Assembly (NCBI RefSeq): GCF_003240585.1
Contig: NZ_PCDP01000076.1
Span: forward strand, 124,001 to 188,000
DNA length: 64,000 bases
Direction: 5' to 3'
DNA from: Arminella tubonensis
GTDB taxonomy: Bacteria; Pseudomonadota; Alphaproteobacteria; Rhizobiales; Rhizobiaceae
The stretch's first letter is position 1. The number at the start of each line of letters is the position of its first letter. Under the pieces are notes generated by a model. The model was not told the DNA's origin and did no database searches. It worked only from the letters and a program-made list of their open reading frames with translations. Below are positions 20,201 to 28,461 of this stretch, piece by piece. The position numbers and the translations under genes are program-made.

Positions 20201-20398
20201 GTCAGAGATGACGGATCGGGCATTCGTTCGAATACTGACCGGAAAAAACCGCTTGGCGGCGGATGGGGCATTGCCGGGATGAAAGAGAGAGCCGAAAATA
20301 TTGGGGCTCATCTGATGATCCAAAGTGCCGGGGACGGAACTACTGTGGAATTGATATTGAAAGTGGCTGCGCATCGGGGTCGGGGTCTAAAGATATGA
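17201..20398 (+). CDS. Two-component propeller sensor histidine kinase
   Basis: 1065 residues from a GTG start. The order is: N-terminal signal/anchor helix (about 15-38), two seven-bladed Reg_prop-type propellers built from repeats such as GFLWFGTQHGVNRYD and GTIWIGTLGRGLFAYD (about 70-700), a Y_Y_Y domain (about 720-800), one membrane helix (WWFRTISAGAIISLLAAIYR, about 815-840), a HisKA_3 box RLARDLHDTLLQSFQGL with His866, and a HATPase_c domain (IVSEAIRNAFKHSG; DDGSGI; GWGIAGMKERAE). The propeller should sense a periplasmic ligand. The gene overlaps the regulator by 4 bp (ATGA), so they form a cognate pair. Confidence 0.95.
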   Translation: MINQQSNEVLVDRQFACALSALIVLVFSLVGMSDVWAASDRPTVVEAIVEPAFQRVHVEDRADIRFRKLSLSQGLSQTRVSQIVQDDDGFLWFGTQHGVNRYDGYGFKVFKHEPGEPGSLSGVFIWALFKDHSGTIWVGSDQFLDAFDKSTSTFKHYSFDPSNPTVIHISEDRIGNLWLSTSQGLFRLDPKTGVSTRFVHDESDPTSLASSDVKSTGEDAEGTFWVADSAGLEAFDRDTGRVTVRIPLRQEVREFSFHEDKHGIFWIIYGSGNGLATYDRKTNKVVRYSFEDDVSDGSLTGVYSMLETAGGDIWLATMGGGLLRFDRDEFKFIRYTHDPNDPQSLAENRVITLFEDAEGNIWTGLHASPPNTFPREAPPFKKLWPFPGHVDKLGESLVNAIFEDSTGAVWLGAGGALNRLDPAGQSISVLTPAGPGSTLEVLSIAEDKAGTIWIGTLGRGLFAYDPHTHSFKSYRYDANRKDGLSSDIVSRIHFDNFGKIWLSTWNGIVRFDPATEHFETFKRDPNASAELYFSIVVDADGIYWLGTTNGLVRFDPETHGFREFKHNPVDPTSLSNNTINSIYVGERGLLWIGTQNGLNRFHTETGKSDKFFDTAGLAGNAVSCLVSDGDGVLWMSTNRGVSKLNIDDLTFDNYSTANGLPGDDLTGWNACASGKNGAVYFGGFGGGTVNRHTEHGHETYVPPLVFTDIQLANGTDGALLDPSLSRPSVRLPFDKSNIAVSFSALSYRSPETTRYRYKLVGFDMDWHAVTSQQRSISYAALPAGDFSLRVQAATTRGVWNMPGAVLALTVMPPWWTTWWFRTISAGAIISLLAAIYRYQVSKVAAHYRVRLEERINERNRLARDLHDTLLQSFQGLTIRLQAARHLLPAKAAEAATMLDIVLQKSDDAIIEGRNAVQALRESTRDDIAEAVRKVGIELAHTPLAAAFDLKIDGQVYPLDPSVNEQIYRIVSEAIRNAFKHSGAKLIECEFRYLKDELRVVVRDDGSGIRSNTDRKKPLGGGWGIAGMKERAENIGAHLMIQSAGDGTTVELILKVAAHRGRGLKI

Positions 20399-21024
20399 CC
20401 AAGGGTCCCGCTATACGCGTTGTAATGGCTGATGACCATCCGCTAATCCGTGAAGGCATTGGAGCGCTACTCTCTGGCCACCGCGATATCGACGTCGTGG
20501 GCGAGGCGTCTGACGGCCTTCAGGCTGTGGCTCTATATTCGTCGTTAATGCCAGATATACTTTTACTTGACCTTCAAATGCCGGGGCTTGGCGGGCTTGA
20601 GGCGATTGGTGTCATTAAAAGCCGCTTCCCATCAGCTCGGATCATCGTGCTCACCACCTACGAGGGTGACCAGCTTGCCAGCAAGGCGATAAGTGCCGGG
20701 GCCCAGGCCTATCTCTTGAAAAGTTCGGTTCGTACCGAGCTGCCTGACACCATAAGGGCTGTTCACCGTGGCCAGAAGCACATCCATGCGAAAGTCGCCC
20801 AAAATCTTGCTCAACATGCGTCGGATGATGTTCTCACACCTCGCGAAGTTGACGTGCTTTCTCTAATTGCTCGGGGAAATTCAAACAGGGCTGTGGGAAA
20901 CAGCCTTTCCATTACAGAAGAAACAGTAAAGGGGTACGTGAAAAATATCCTGTCGAAACTTGGTGCAAAAGATCGAACGCACGCTGTCGCTCTCGCGCTA
21001 AAACGTGGGATAATCGAACTTTGA
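20395..21024 (+). CDS. NarL/FixJ-family response regulator
   Basis: 210-residue receiver plus LuxR-type HTH. Receiver motifs: ADDHPLIREG (acidic pair), phosphoacceptor Asp in ILLLDLQMPG, Thr in IVLTTYEGD and Lys in AYLLKSSVR. The HTH begins LTPREVDVLSLIARGNSNR and contains ITEETVKGYVKNIL. ATG 20395 overlaps the kinase stop by 4 bp. NarL-type regulators are the normal partners of HisKA_3 kinases, as here. Confidence 0.94.
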   Translation: MTKGPAIRVVMADDHPLIREGIGALLSGHRDIDVVGEASDGLQAVALYSSLMPDILLLDLQMPGLGGLEAIGVIKSRFPSARIIVLTTYEGDQLASKAISAGAQAYLLKSSVRTELPDTIRAVHRGQKHIHAKVAQNLAQHASDDVLTPREVDVLSLIARGNSNRAVGNSLSITEETVKGYVKNILSKLGAKDRTHAVALALKRGIIEL

Positions 21025-21366
21025 ATAGCCATTGTGCAACCCCGCTCGTTTCTCCTGTATCACTGCGTTGCAAGATTGCTGCCGAAGAGAGACACGCCAT
21101 ACCTAGATACTCCTGTGCTCTCGGGCAATTTCTCCGCCGGTAGGCGGTCAGGCGAAGCGAAGGATCAGAGGCCGATCGGTCACTTCAGAGCTTCGATTGT
21201 TCGCGGCACATGCAGTACCGCAATTGCGCGGTCAACTAGTCCAAAATTTCGCTTTTCCGCGATTCGCAAACAATTTGTCCAAGTCTCCGGCAATCATCCA
21301 ATATCTCCAGGCACGTTAAGCTTACGCTTGCTAAATCAAGCGAAATAACTACCTACGGAGACGACT
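21025..21366. other. Intergenic region without a supported gene
   Basis: About 340 bases with no convincing open frame. It ends in the ribosome site (GGAG) of the small lipoprotein gene and presumably holds its promoter. Confidence 0.4.
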
Positions 21367-21600
21367 ATGCGAAAGCAGCAGAAATATCCGGATAGTGCGG
21401 AGTACAAGGCCTCCGTCGGCCTCCCGGCGTCGGTCATTGTCTTGTCGATGTTTGGCATCGCAGGGTGCCTGATTTACTCAGGCGACTTCAACCACGACTC
21501 TCGTTACTCGCGTGCATATATGCCAGCCCGAACGGCTATCGCTATCAACACATTACCTACCAATCTTCATCCATCTATTCACCCATTACCCGTAGCATAG
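21367..21600 (+). CDS. Small putative lipoprotein
   Basis: 77 residues. A polar N-terminus is followed by a hydrophobic stretch (VGLPASVIVLSMFGIAGC) ending in a lipobox-like IAGC (Cys34), then a short polar tail. CGGAGACG lies about 7 bases before the ATG. The N-region before the hydrophobic part is long for a classical signal, so a single-pass membrane protein is the alternative. It overlaps a longer frame that extends upstream of the next gene, which I do not regard as coding there. Confidence 0.55.
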   Translation: MRKQQKYPDSAEYKASVGLPASVIVLSMFGIAGCLIYSGDFNHDSRYSRAYMPARTAIAINTLPTNLHPSIHPLPVA

Positions 21601-21755
21601 TGGAATCTGTCACCGATTTTCACATCGCGTCATTTTCAAAACTTTGGCCCGATGAAAACGTGGTCCGAAAGGTTAGACTACGTAATCCGGATCACATAAT
21701 AAACGATCGACGACAACACCGTTGGATTGAAGATCGCCAAACTCCTGGAGGCGAA

Positions 21756-22457
21756 ATGAGACAGCTCGTGGTCATGATTACGGGGTCGGCAGGAAATCTC
21801 GGCCGGGCGGTCGTCCAGGAGCTTTCCTTGTCGCCAGCACGCCTTGTCTGCGTCGAGCGGTCTCCGGAGAAGCTTTCGCAGGCGTTGGCAAGCCTCCCTC
21901 CTGAGATGGACGTTCTTGGACTAGACAACGTCGACCTGACCGACATTGTCTCGTGTCAAGACGGCGTGCGGAGAGCGCATGATCGTTTTGGTCATATTGA
22001 CGCGTTGGTAAATACGGTCGGCGGGTTCAAGATGGGGCCTGTCGATCAGTTCGGCATCGATCAATGGGACGCCTTGATGACCCTGAACGCGCGATCGGCC
22101 TACGCGATTAGTGCTGCCGTCTTGCCAAGAATGCAGGAGCGCAAGCATGGCCGTATCGTACATGTCGCTGCGGCACCAGGATTGAAGGCAGGTAGCCATC
22201 AGTCCGCATATGCAGCTTCGAAAGCGGCGGTAATTCGCCTCACGGAGGCTATCGCCGCCGAAAATAGAATTAATCGGATAACCGCAAACTGCATCCTTCC
22301 TGGAACGATCGACACTCCACAAAATCGCGAGGCCATGCCTAACGCAGACACGGAAACCTGGGTTTCCGCGAGTGCGATCGCGCGTTTGATCGCGTTCTTG
22401 GTTTCGGACGAGGCAAGCGCTGTTACGGGCGGGGCGATCCAGGCGACCGGCTTTTGA
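21756..22457 (+). CDS. Short-chain dehydrogenase/reductase, atypical active site
   Basis: About 233 residues, SDR fold. The NAD(P)-binding motif is ITGSAGNLGRAV (TGxxxGxG type), NTVGG corresponds to the NNAG motif, and YAASK gives the catalytic Tyr and Lys. The catalytic Ser normally 13 residues before the Tyr is Ala (VHVAAAPGLKAGS), so ordinary reductase chemistry may be impaired. The C-terminus keeps LPGTIDTPQNR and VTGGAIQATG. GGAG sits 5 bp before the chosen ATG; an open frame extends further upstream without SDR similarity. The substrate is unknown. Confidence 0.85.
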   Translation: MRQLVVMITGSAGNLGRAVVQELSLSPARLVCVERSPEKLSQALASLPPEMDVLGLDNVDLTDIVSCQDGVRRAHDRFGHIDALVNTVGGFKMGPVDQFGIDQWDALMTLNARSAYAISAAVLPRMQERKHGRIVHVAAAPGLKAGSHQSAYAASKAAVIRLTEAIAAENRINRITANCILPGTIDTPQNREAMPNADTETWVSASAIARLIAFLVSDEASAVTGGAIQATGF

Positions 22458-22702
22458 CGCTCTGAAGCGGCGCTGGCACCGGCGCTGCTCTCTAGCTGCG
22501 GCACGATCACGCGAGGCACGACCGAAAGTCTTTTCGGAAAGACGCAACCATAAGAACGTCCCCTGGACAGTATTGCCCGCGTTCGCCATGCACCTTCGAG
22601 GTCAAACGCAAGGACAAGTCTACCGCATTTGCCGACGCGCCAGGATATGAATACTGAAGTCACGAAGTCGGCACGAAAGTCGGTGGCAGTAGGGCTGCCG
22701 GA

Positions 22703-22855
22703 ATGGCTGGAAATGTCCTGATCGCGTGCATCATCATTGGTTTGGGGGTGGATGCCGCGGCCGGTTCTTCACTAGATTACCTTCCAAACCCAGCCACTAT
22801 CGTTCTTGAGAAGTCTGGGGGGAATCGACGCGAAACAGGACCAGCCTCCCGTTAG
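22703..22855 (+). CDS. Possible 50-residue secreted peptide
   Basis: MAGNVLIACIIIGLGVDAAA looks like a Sec signal, leaving about 30 residues of mature peptide. AGGG lies about 8 bases before the ATG. It stands alone in a 630-bp intergenic region. No homologue is recognised and chance is possible at this length. Confidence 0.3.
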   Translation: MAGNVLIACIIIGLGVDAAAGSSLDYLPNPATIVLEKSGGNRRETGPASR

Positions 22856-23023
22856 AAGCCGATCAAAGGCTACCGAAAAGCCTGCAGTCTAAAAACAGGT
22901 TAGGGTTATCGAAAACTGAGGCGGCCGTGGTTGACCCAAGGGCCGCGGCCTCATTTTCGGCGACAGCAGTCCGCAGAACAACCTGCCGCTGCCGATATCT
23001 GCTCCCGTGGCAACAACGATCCA

Positions 23024-23055
23024 GTAGCGACAGCGCTATTATTGGCTGTCGCTAC
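23024..23055. terminator. Long perfect hairpin downstream of SDR gene
   Basis: GTAGCGACAGC (23024-23034) and GCTGTCGCTAC (23045-23055) are perfect 11-bp arms with a 10-nt loop. It lies 30 bp after the stop of the minus-strand SDR gene. No T-run follows on either strand, so it may be a Rho-assisted terminator or an RNA-stabilising stem. Confidence 0.5.
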
Positions 23056-23084
23056 GCGGTAAGCGTCGACTTTGACCGATGGGG

Positions 23085-23861
23085 TTAGATAAGCGAATCG
23101 ATAACGCCGCCATCTACACGAAGAGCTGCGCCCGTCGTTCCTGACGCTTGCTCGGATGCAACGTAGATGATCATGTTCGCAACTTCTTCGACAGACGTCG
23201 GGCGTTGCAATATCGATGACGGTCGGTGAAGCTTCACAAAATCGATCCCTGCTTGTTCCAGAGTTTTACCGGCATCCACCTCCTGCTTTAGCATTTGGGC
23301 GACCCCCTCAGAAAGGGTTGGCCCCGGTAGGACCGAATTCACGGTTACTCCAGTCCCAGCCATCCGCTTTGCCAGTCCACGCGCCAATGAGACATCCGCC
23401 GTCTTCGTGACGCCGTAGTGGATCATGTCGGCCGGGATATTGAACGCCGACTCAGAACCCAGAAGGATAAGACGCCCCCATTTCTTTGCCGCCATCTTCG
23501 GCAGATAGGCTCGGGCCAGTCGAACACCGGCCATCACATTAATTTGCCAGTGAAGATCCCAGACAGCGTCGTCGGTCTCAAAGAAATCAACCGGTTGAAA
23601 TATTCCGAGGTTGCTCACGAGGATATCGACGTCCTTTTCATGATCGGTGAGCGTTTTGCACCCGACTGAGGTCGACAAGTCCGCGGCAATGCCCCGAGCT
23701 GTACCCCCAAGTCGAGCGAGGCCTTCCGTAACATTTTGGGGAGTACGCCCGTTAATGACGACTTGAGCACCGGCTGCCTGCAGCCCCTGCGCCACCGCGA
23801 ACCCGATGCCACTCGTTGAGCCGGTAATCAATGCTGTTTTTCCTGAAAGATCAATGTTCAT
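23085..23861 (-). CDS. Short-chain dehydrogenase/reductase
   Basis: About 258 residues from ATG 23861 (AGGA upstream). Classical SDR: cofactor motif TGSTSGIGFAVAQGL, VSNLG for NNAG, catalytic Ser in LILLGSESAF and a Tyr-Lys pair in HYGVTKTAD. LPGPTLSEG and a C-terminal SGTTGAALRVDGG complete the fold. An Arg in INGRTPQN after the second beta-strand suggests NADP(H). No operon partner; the flanking regions are long. Confidence 0.88.
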   Translation of the reverse strand: MNIDLSGKTALITGSTSGIGFAVAQGLQAAGAQVVINGRTPQNVTEGLARLGGTARGIAADLSTSVGCKTLTDHEKDVDILVSNLGIFQPVDFFETDDAVWDLHWQINVMAGVRLARAYLPKMAAKKWGRLILLGSESAFNIPADMIHYGVTKTADVSLARGLAKRMAGTGVTVNSVLPGPTLSEGVAQMLKQEVDAGKTLEQAGIDFVKLHRPSSILQRPTSVEEVANMIIYVASEQASGTTGAALRVDGGVIDSLI

Positions 23862-24140
23862 GCGGCTTTTCCTAATTCTGTCCAAGAAGATGCAAAACGC
23901 CATTGGACTTCAGGAAGCCCGGTTGGTGTTTATAAGTCTACGCCCGGGGGTGCCATGCTGGAACCATACAAGGGTGTAGGTCGCTATGCGTACTTGACGT
24001 GCCGATAAGTCGCACTCGCCTCCCCAATTAACCCCGCCATATCAACCGCAAGCGTTGTGATGACCGAGGAGGTGAATGCGAAGGCTCAATTTGATACAGA
24101 CGGACTGGGCGCCGTCGCAGGAAACCCGTTTGGCCAGCTG

Positions 24141-24641
24141 TTAGCGCTTAGCAGCTAACAACTCGAGCTGTTCTTCGCTCATCTCGTGTGGCTTTCCGAA
24201 GGAATGCCACATTTCCAGCATCTGACGATATCGAGGCAACATCACAGCGTGAGAGTTGTCCGGATGTCGGGAAAGTTCGCTCCACTTGCCCTGCCGCCTG
24301 CGCACGAAATACGCAAAGCCAAAGTGGTGATCCTCGTTATTACCATCGAAGCCTTCAAAAGCAAGTGAGAGCTCCTCGCTGGTCGTCCCTGCGCGGCTGG
24401 CGGACAGTTCCGCGGCCCGAAACATGTCGAGAATATTATAGACTTCCTCACTTGATTCGTGAGGCACAGATGCCGTGCTTATTGCCGCGTTGATCGTTTC
24501 GTACAGAAACTCATAGCCCTTTTCGACGATCTCTCGTGCTTGTTCGTAGTCGACCGCGTGGGACTGATCGACCTTCTCCAAGATTTGAAACTGGTTTGCT
24601 AAAATCGCTCTCTCGGCAAAGGTCAGTTTGACGTCACTCAA
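24141..24641 (-). CDS. YfbU family protein
   Basis: 166 residues from a TTG start at 24641. The start was chosen because AGGA sits 7 bases upstream and the N-terminus then matches YfbU (LTFAERAILANQFQILEKVD); E. coli YfbU has 164 residues. Other family-like segments are ILDMFRAAELS, FEGFDGNNEDHHFGFAYFV and LPRYRQMLEMWHSF. The function of the family is unsettled. The start lies 10 bp after the stop of a small upstream frame (24652-24909), which suggests coupling. An ATG at 24683 would overlap that frame. Confidence 0.8.
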   Translation of the reverse strand: MSDVKLTFAERAILANQFQILEKVDQSHAVDYEQAREIVEKGYEFLYETINAAISTASVPHESSEEVYNILDMFRAAELSASRAGTTSEELSLAFEGFDGNNEDHHFGFAYFVRRRQGKWSELSRHPDNSHAVMLPRYRQMLEMWHSFGKPHEMSEEQLELLAAKR

Positions 24642-24651
24642 TTTCGCATCC

Positions 24652-24909
24652 TCAATCGTTGCACAGACAAGCATATACCGCATCGCACATGATCGAATAG
24701 TCGATCCTCAGTGTTTTCTTGGCCATCGCGCCGACTGCGCATCCGGAAAGCTCGACGCCACTCTGTCTCTCATTTAACTCGCACCACTCGGTTGGGGTCT
24801 GCGTCGGTCTGCCAAACCGCGTGGCTGGCGAAATGAGCTTGTCTTGCATGTCGATGCGGGCTTCCGATGGTGGGACACGACTGTTCAATCTAGCGCGGAA
24901 AATAGACAT
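24652..24909 (-). CDS. Small hypothetical protein upstream of YfbU
   Basis: 85 residues, hydrophilic, with an odd Cys-rich end (SIMCDAVYACLCND). No family recognised and no clear ribosome site. Support comes from context: it ends 10 bp before the YfbU start, and the YfbU ribosome site begins right at its stop codon, as in a two-gene operon. It could still be chance. Confidence 0.4.
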   Translation of the reverse strand: MSIFRARLNSRVPPSEARIDMQDKLISPATRFGRPTQTPTEWCELNERQSGVELSGCAVGAMAKKTLRIDYSIMCDAVYACLCND

Positions 24910-25118
24910 GCGGTACTAAACCTAATGATCAAATACGCAACATCATTTGGTGATGCGTCAGTTTTTCGGGGACCTATCACCGCCAGGGGCTAACAATGCC
25001 ATCTAACGTTCTCACTGTGGGAATGTATTGCACGACATACTCCTCGGGACTCAGCTGACTTCCCGATCTCCTTTGCAAGGTATATTCAAATTAAAGCCAC
25101 TTCTTGATTGGGTATCTG

Positions 25119-26183
25119 ATGGACAATAAACGCATCGAAACAGAAACCCGTGCGATCTGGAAATCCTTTTGCTCTGCACTCGGAGTGGAGCTTCGCGAGG
25201 GTCAAGAGATCCAGGGTCAAAGCGGCCTGACCCACAGCGTTCAGGCGATTGGAGTCGATGATAAGACCGATCGCGTGATCGTGGTATCCGCTGAGCACAA
25301 CCCCCGCATTGCGGCTCTGATGCGAGTTGATATACAAGCCACAATGCCACGAGCAAAGGTCCTCCTGACCAGGCCAATAGCGGTCGATTTGGCCCATGCT
25401 GCTCGCACACTATTCACAACTCCTACCGGCGACATAGATATCCAAAAAGTTATCGAGATCGGAAGCCTTAGCGCACAAGGTGAAAAAGGGGGTGAGGCGC
25501 TTTCGAGCAGGTATGGGCCCCAGCTTGAAGCAATCATGTCCAACATTGCACGGAGCGGATTGCCAATTCGAACTCATATTCTGAGCGCTTTCGATCAAAT
25601 TACCGAACTTGATTGGCAAAATATCGGCGGAGGTGGCCCCGCCTTATCTCTTCAGACCGCATTAAACGCTCTCAACCGATTGACTAATATCGACAATCTC
25701 GCTGCCGACCGTTCTCAAGGAATATGTCCATTTCCGACCTATGAACTAGACGGCGACGATTGGGAGCTATTCCTAAGCGGGAAACGAATTGATGATGTGC
25801 GAGCCAGGTTACAGGGTCTAGACGTCTATCAGTACTTCTATCCGCCTACCGATACGGTCGCTCTCGGATTGATCGACAATGGACTAGGCAGCGAGCAGCT
25901 GATCACTGAAGGGTTGAAAATTGCCGAGCAAGAGGGCCACATTCTCACCGACAACGAATTGGTCAGCGGTCTCACAGATGTGGCCAATATTATCGGCTCA
26001 TTTAGAGACCGAGGTATCGTCGCCGACGTCGAATATAGCGCAGAAATCACCGAGCGGGGGAAAGCAATCCGGCTTGGCATGAAACTACGTCCCAAGGAGG
26101 CCTTGATTGCCCGGTTAGTAAGCAAGGTGAGCTTATCTGCTAGCTTGGCGGACATTCTTAAAATGGTTGGAGGAGGCAGTTGA
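25119..26183 (+). CDS. Hypothetical protein of unknown family
   Basis: 354 residues from ATG 25119 (a TTG at 25104 is also in frame). No family recognised. The N-terminal third looks alpha/beta (DRVIVVSAEHNPRIAALM), the middle has a Gly-rich turn (NIGGGGPALSLQTALNAL), and the C-terminus is helical, with a conserved-looking YQYFYPPTDTVALGLIDNG. It is soluble, with no signal or membrane segment. It is divergent from the YfbU pair with about 200 bp between. Codon use looks like a real gene over its full length. Confidence 0.7.
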   Translation: MDNKRIETETRAIWKSFCSALGVELREGQEIQGQSGLTHSVQAIGVDDKTDRVIVVSAEHNPRIAALMRVDIQATMPRAKVLLTRPIAVDLAHAARTLFTTPTGDIDIQKVIEIGSLSAQGEKGGEALSSRYGPQLEAIMSNIARSGLPIRTHILSAFDQITELDWQNIGGGGPALSLQTALNALNRLTNIDNLAADRSQGICPFPTYELDGDDWELFLSGKRIDDVRARLQGLDVYQYFYPPTDTVALGLIDNGLGSEQLITEGLKIAEQEGHILTDNELVSGLTDVANIIGSFRDRGIVADVEYSAEITERGKAIRLGMKLRPKEALIARLVSKVSLSASLADILKMVGGGS

Positions 26184-26250
26184 GCCGGACGGCCGCTGAT
26201 CGGCGGCAACGGCAGTTTTGAAAGCGAAGCCCGGTCAGAGATGAAGGTCG

Positions 26251-26598
26251 TTGCCGACCATCGCTTGTTGTCGTGAATTAGACAACGTTGTATCTGCAAC
26301 AAGTGTTCAGGAGACTGCCGTACCCGTCAGCCATGAGCTCGCTGAAGCTGGCTTTCGCCATGCGCAACATAAGGCTCGGCGTTTTGCTCAAAAGGCAAAT
26401 CTTGAACTGCTTTGCCTGTCCGTTCGGCGGTTGCGTGCGTTAGGTAACCGCGTCAGCCTCGACCTACATCTGAGGGGTTTCACTCCAGGGAATGCGCTGT
26501 GCGAACTACTGGTACCTAAGGATGGGACGAGAAGCACCTATGTATGGTTGAGCGCAATGATGGGGCGGCTTACCCTTCACGAAGGTAGCGTTCTGTAA
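26251..26598 (+). CDS. Doubtful small hypothetical protein
   Basis: 115 codons, basic and helical (HKARRFAQKANLELLCLSVRRL). No family, signal peptide or clear ribosome site. It fills the gap between an unknown gene and thioredoxin 2. Could be coding or chance. Confidence 0.25.
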   Translation: MPTIACCRELDNVVSATSVQETAVPVSHELAEAGFRHAQHKARRFAQKANLELLCLSVRRLRALGNRVSLDLHLRGFTPGNALCELLVPKDGTRSTYVWLSAMMGRLTLHEGSVL

Positions 26599-26707
26599 AG
26601 GTCCGATAGATAAGACGATTCCATGTCGATCGAAAAACTTATTGCTGCCGAAATCTGATGGTGGTCACAGGGTGGAAGACCAGCAAGGTTTGCTCAAAAA
26701 TGATGAG

Positions 26708-27145
26708 ATGAACGTGTCAATCGCTGCCAACATCGTGTGTCCTCACTGTCTGACCCTAAATCGTATGTCGTCAGATCGCGATTCTCTGAGCGCCAAGTGC
26801 GGGCACTGCCACAAAAAGCTGTTTGAAGGTCATCCATTTGCCGTCAACGAGCGTGCGTTCAATAAGCACATTCAGAGCAATGACATTCCGGTGGTTGTCG
26901 ATTTTTGGGCAGCATGGTGCGGCCCGTGCAAGATGATAGAACCAATCTTCGCGGCCCTAAGTGGAGAGATGGAGCCTGGCTGGAGATTTTTGCGAGTAGA
27001 TACCGAGGCCGAGCGAGCTCTTTCGGCAAGGTTTCAAATCAAAAGCATCCCGATGCTTATGACCTTTACTAAGGGCGCAGTTGTGGGACAGCGAGCCGGA
27101 GCAATGGACAAAGCTTCACTTCGTGCGTGGCTTGCGGCGTTCTAG
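26708..27145 (+). CDS. trxC: Thioredoxin 2
   Basis: 145 residues, the usual length for TrxC. The N-terminal zinc-binding pairs are CPHC and CGHC, as in E. coli Trx2. The thioredoxin fold follows, with active site WCGPCK, cis-Pro motif KSIPMLMTF and a C-terminal helix. It reduces disulfides and is often induced by oxidative stress. ATG 26708 gives the standard N-terminus; an in-frame TTG at 26642 adds 22 residues unlike the family. Confidence 0.93.
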   Translation: MNVSIAANIVCPHCLTLNRMSSDRDSLSAKCGHCHKKLFEGHPFAVNERAFNKHIQSNDIPVVVDFWAAWCGPCKMIEPIFAALSGEMEPGWRFLRVDTEAERALSARFQIKSIPMLMTFTKGAVVGQRAGAMDKASLRAWLAAF

Positions 27146-27355
27146 CAGGAATCTGCGTTGACCCGTCGTGCAGTCGTTGGACGGTTGGCACCGGGGGTGC
27201 CTGAACCGTGACAGTTCGGGCAGGCCGAACAGCGACGGATGAAACGGATCATTATTCGGAGGGGCCATACAATTAAGTCCGCTTCTCCGATAAGCGTCCC
27301 GATATTTTCCAGTCATCGAAATGGACCTTCTTTTCACTCAACAATTCCCGCGAAG

Positions 27356-27374
27356 TATTTCGAATTTCGAAATA
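27356..27374. promoter_or_regulatory. Palindrome, operator-like
   Basis: TATTTCGA-att-TCGAAATA is a perfect 19-bp palindrome in the promoter region between trxC and the ABC transporter operon, 34 bp before a pair of direct repeats. It suits a dimeric repressor. Confidence 0.5.
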
Positions 27375-27407
27375 TCTCATTTGTCGCCGCGTCAACGAAT
27401 TTGTGTG

Positions 27408-27443
27408 AAAAGTTAGTGGATTGCGTTCAAAAGTTAGTGGATT
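27408..27443. repeat. Two 15-bp direct repeats, 21-bp period
   Basis: AAAAGTTAGTGGATT occurs at 27408-27422 and 27429-27443. The 21-bp spacing equals two helical turns, so both copies face the same side of the DNA, as in tandem regulator sites. Confidence 0.6.
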
Positions 27444-27801
27444 TCTCGATTCAGCCCCGCCGTTTCACATGTCGAAACAATAGGTTACGATAGCTCCGAA
27501 ATTCCGGAATCTATAGAAATTAGGAAGAGCCAGGATTTCCGCACCGGACGGGCTTTCTCCGTGTGCTGAACGGCTTCGTGGCTCACGCGCCTACGCCGTC
27601 TTCCTGGTGTCTTCGCCGCCTTTCGCTGTCGGAAGCCGTTCCGGCGATCGTGTCAAAGGCGTCGCCCGCTTCGTCTGCCAAGATAGGGTGGCACATGCCA
27701 CGATGACCAGGCATGTGACTATCGCCTTTATCATGCGTCACATTGTAGTTATGTTCCTTCGCCACCCTTCAGCTGAATTCACCGTCACCCAGAGCAACAG
27801 T

Positions 27802-28461
27802 ATGATTTTATCGCTATCCGGCGTTCGGAAATCATATTCCAGTGCCGAGGGTACCATCGAAATCTTAAAGGATATCGATCTCGACGTGGCCGCAGGCGAA
27901 AGCGTAGCGCTCACTGGAGAGTCGGGCAGTGGGAAAAGTACCCTCCTTCATCTAGCGGGCGGGCTAGACCAACCGGATGCAGGTTCAATCATCATGAATG
28001 GCCAGAAACTCGAGCGGTTCGGGGAGCGCGAACGAGCGAACTACCGCCGTACCGAGGTCGGCCTTGTATTTCAGCATTTCAACCTGATCCCTTCATTGAG
28101 CGTCGCCGCCAACGTTTCGTTCCATGCTAAACTTGCTGACAGGTACGATCCCGCGTGGGAGAAACGCTTGATAGAACGGCTCGGCTTGGAAGATTTTCTG
28201 GCGCGGTACCCAGAGCAACTTTCCGGGGGGCAGCAACAGCGCGTTGCAATCGGCCGTACCTTGGCAGCGCGACCGCCGCTTGTTCTGGCTGACGAGCCGA
28301 CGGGGAACCTGGATGAAGCTACCGGCGACGCTGTCCTCGATCTGATGCTTTCGTTGGCAGGAAGCGCCGGTTCGGCATTGCTACTCGTGACACACTCGTC
28401 AAGGCTGGCAGATCGACTAGATCGAAAGGTCGTCCTTCGTGGTGGAAGAATCGCCGAATGA
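27802..28461 (+). CDS. ABC transporter ATP-binding protein (MacB/LolD type)
   Basis: 219 residues from ATG 27802, which begins at the normal ABC start MILSLSGVRKSYSSAEG. Walker A is GESGSGKST, the Q-loop VGLVFQHFNLIP, the signature LSGGQQQR, Walker B PLVLADEPTG and the switch His LLVTHSS. The MacB/LolD (type VII) subfamily fits the FtsX-type permease that follows with a 4-bp ATGA overlap. An open frame extends upstream, but without ABC similarity. Ribosome site not obvious. Confidence 0.88.
   Translation: MILSLSGVRKSYSSAEGTIEILKDIDLDVAAGESVALTGESGSGKSTLLHLAGGLDQPDAGSIIMNGQKLERFGERERANYRRTEVGLVFQHFNLIPSLSVAANVSFHAKLADRYDPAWEKRLIERLGLEDFLARYPEQLSGGQQQRVAIGRTLAARPPLVLADEPTGNLDEATGDAVLDLMLSLAGSAGSALLLVTHSSRLADRLDRKVVLRGGRIAE

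Noticed and set aside
21465..21755. N-terminal extension of the SDR at 21756
   Set aside because: No SDR similarity; it overlaps a small lipoprotein gene in another frame, and GGAG precedes ATG 21756.
21921..22663. Two long minus-strand frames under the SDR gene
   Set aside because: They lie antisense to a clear SDR coding sequence and show no protein family features.
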